This document shows, piece after piece, positions 57,211-57,416 of a DNA stretch of 57,416 nucleotides. How positions within the stretch are numbered: position 1 is the first letter of the stretch; each line of letters opens with the position of its first letter. The notes beneath the pieces were generated by a model, which was given only the letters and a program-made list of their open reading frames with translations, was not told the origin of the DNA and did not search any database. Source of the DNA: Treponema sp. (GTDB lineage Bacteria; Spirochaetota; Spirochaetia; Treponematales; Treponemataceae); contig JAILLQ010000008.1 of the NCBI GenBank assembly GCA_024693045.1, forward strand, positions 1-57,416, given 5' to 3'. The translations under genes and the position numbers were made by a program.

Positions 57211-57416
57211 TAAATCATAACCACCCGTCAAACGGGTGGTTTGCTCTTAGCCTATAAGGCTAAGGGTCTCAAGCAGAGACTTAAGTCCCACGCTTTCACA
57301 TACGTTCAAGCCTATTGCAGCTTGTCACCCGCAGGCCCTTAAAAGGCCTTTGGTACTACTTACTACCCTTAAAAGGGTCCTGGTATTCTTTTTCAGTAAC
57401 CTTATCCATTGCTATA
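57211..57416 (-). mobile_element. Probable omega-RNA and right end of an IS200/IS605 (TnpB) element, cut by window edge
   Basis: Read on the minus strand this is a series of compact hairpins: CCCTTTTAAGGG, GGCCTTTTAAGGGCC, GTCTCTGCTTGAGAC, CTTAGCCTTATAGGCTAAG and finally AACCACCCGT/ACGGGTGGTT (57241-57219). Such a series with a last strong hairpin beside the element border is the layout of TnpB-associated omega-RNAs. Upstream an open minus frame (57415-57356) ends EKEYQDPFKGSK and then stops; it could be the tail of TnpB. The transposase genes would be beyond the window, so this call is tentative. Confidence 0.5.

Overview
The window looks like the chromosome of a low-GC treponeme-type spirochaete, probably a gut or rumen Treponema relative. 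The main support is a 286-residue FlaB-type periplasmic flagellin behind a sigma-28 promoter, many short lipoproteins with spirochaetal lipoboxes, two cyclic-di-GMP proteins and glycogen metabolism genes. The species assignment is inference.

Layout. 1-2144: anaerobic ribonucleotide reductase nrdD (3' end cut by the window edge) behind NrdR-box-like palindromes. 2334-7563: a SulP anion transporter and a three-gene operon of unrecognised secreted proteins or lipoproteins. 7671-17410: DTW protein, GH3 hexosaminidase, long-chain acyl-CoA ligase, glycogen phosphorylase, glycogen debranching enzyme, thioredoxin. 17593-21343: Era, PurO-type IMP cyclohydrolase, CDF metal exporter, MBL-fold hydrolase. 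21393-26787: a three-gene lipoprotein/protease/serine-hydrolase module duplicated in tandem, with a different gene truncated in each copy, next to a membrane-bound LuxR-type regulator. 27726-30948: flagellin, a TRL-like lipoprotein and small membrane proteins. 31116-32158: tRNA-Ser(TGA), tRNA-Ser(GCT) and tRNA-Arg(GCG), the last followed by about 3.4 tandem copies of a 219-bp structured unit, each full copy ending in a duplicate of the tRNA 3' end. 32229-35012: an EAL phosphodiesterase, then SRP RNA whose 3' end is also duplicated downstream. 35029-47277: acyltransferase, 1,3-diaminopropane pathway genes (dat, ddc), SPFH/NfeD pair, TPR-GGDEF cyclase, acyl-CoA synthetase, RluA-type pseudouridine synthase. 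47274-54878: two CNNM/HlyC proteins, a thioredoxin-fold lipoprotein and purL. 54879-57416: nearly 1 kb of non-coding repeats including thirteen 48-bp hairpin units, a LivJ-type binding lipoprotein, and a hairpin-rich segment that resembles the omega-RNA/right end of an IS200/IS605-TnpB element running off the window.

Some features recur. At least ten genes that begin transcription units have a -10 hexamer only 6-7 nt before the start codon and no Shine-Dalgarno, which predicts leaderless mRNAs. Operon-internal and secreted-protein genes have clear AGGAG-type sites instead. Two stable RNA genes (tRNA-Arg and SRP RNA) have their 3' end plus terminator duplicated behind palindrome-rich inserts. 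Four copies of a GC-rich dispersed repeat lie just upstream of gene starts.

All calls rest on reading the sequence and on family knowledge; no database search was run.
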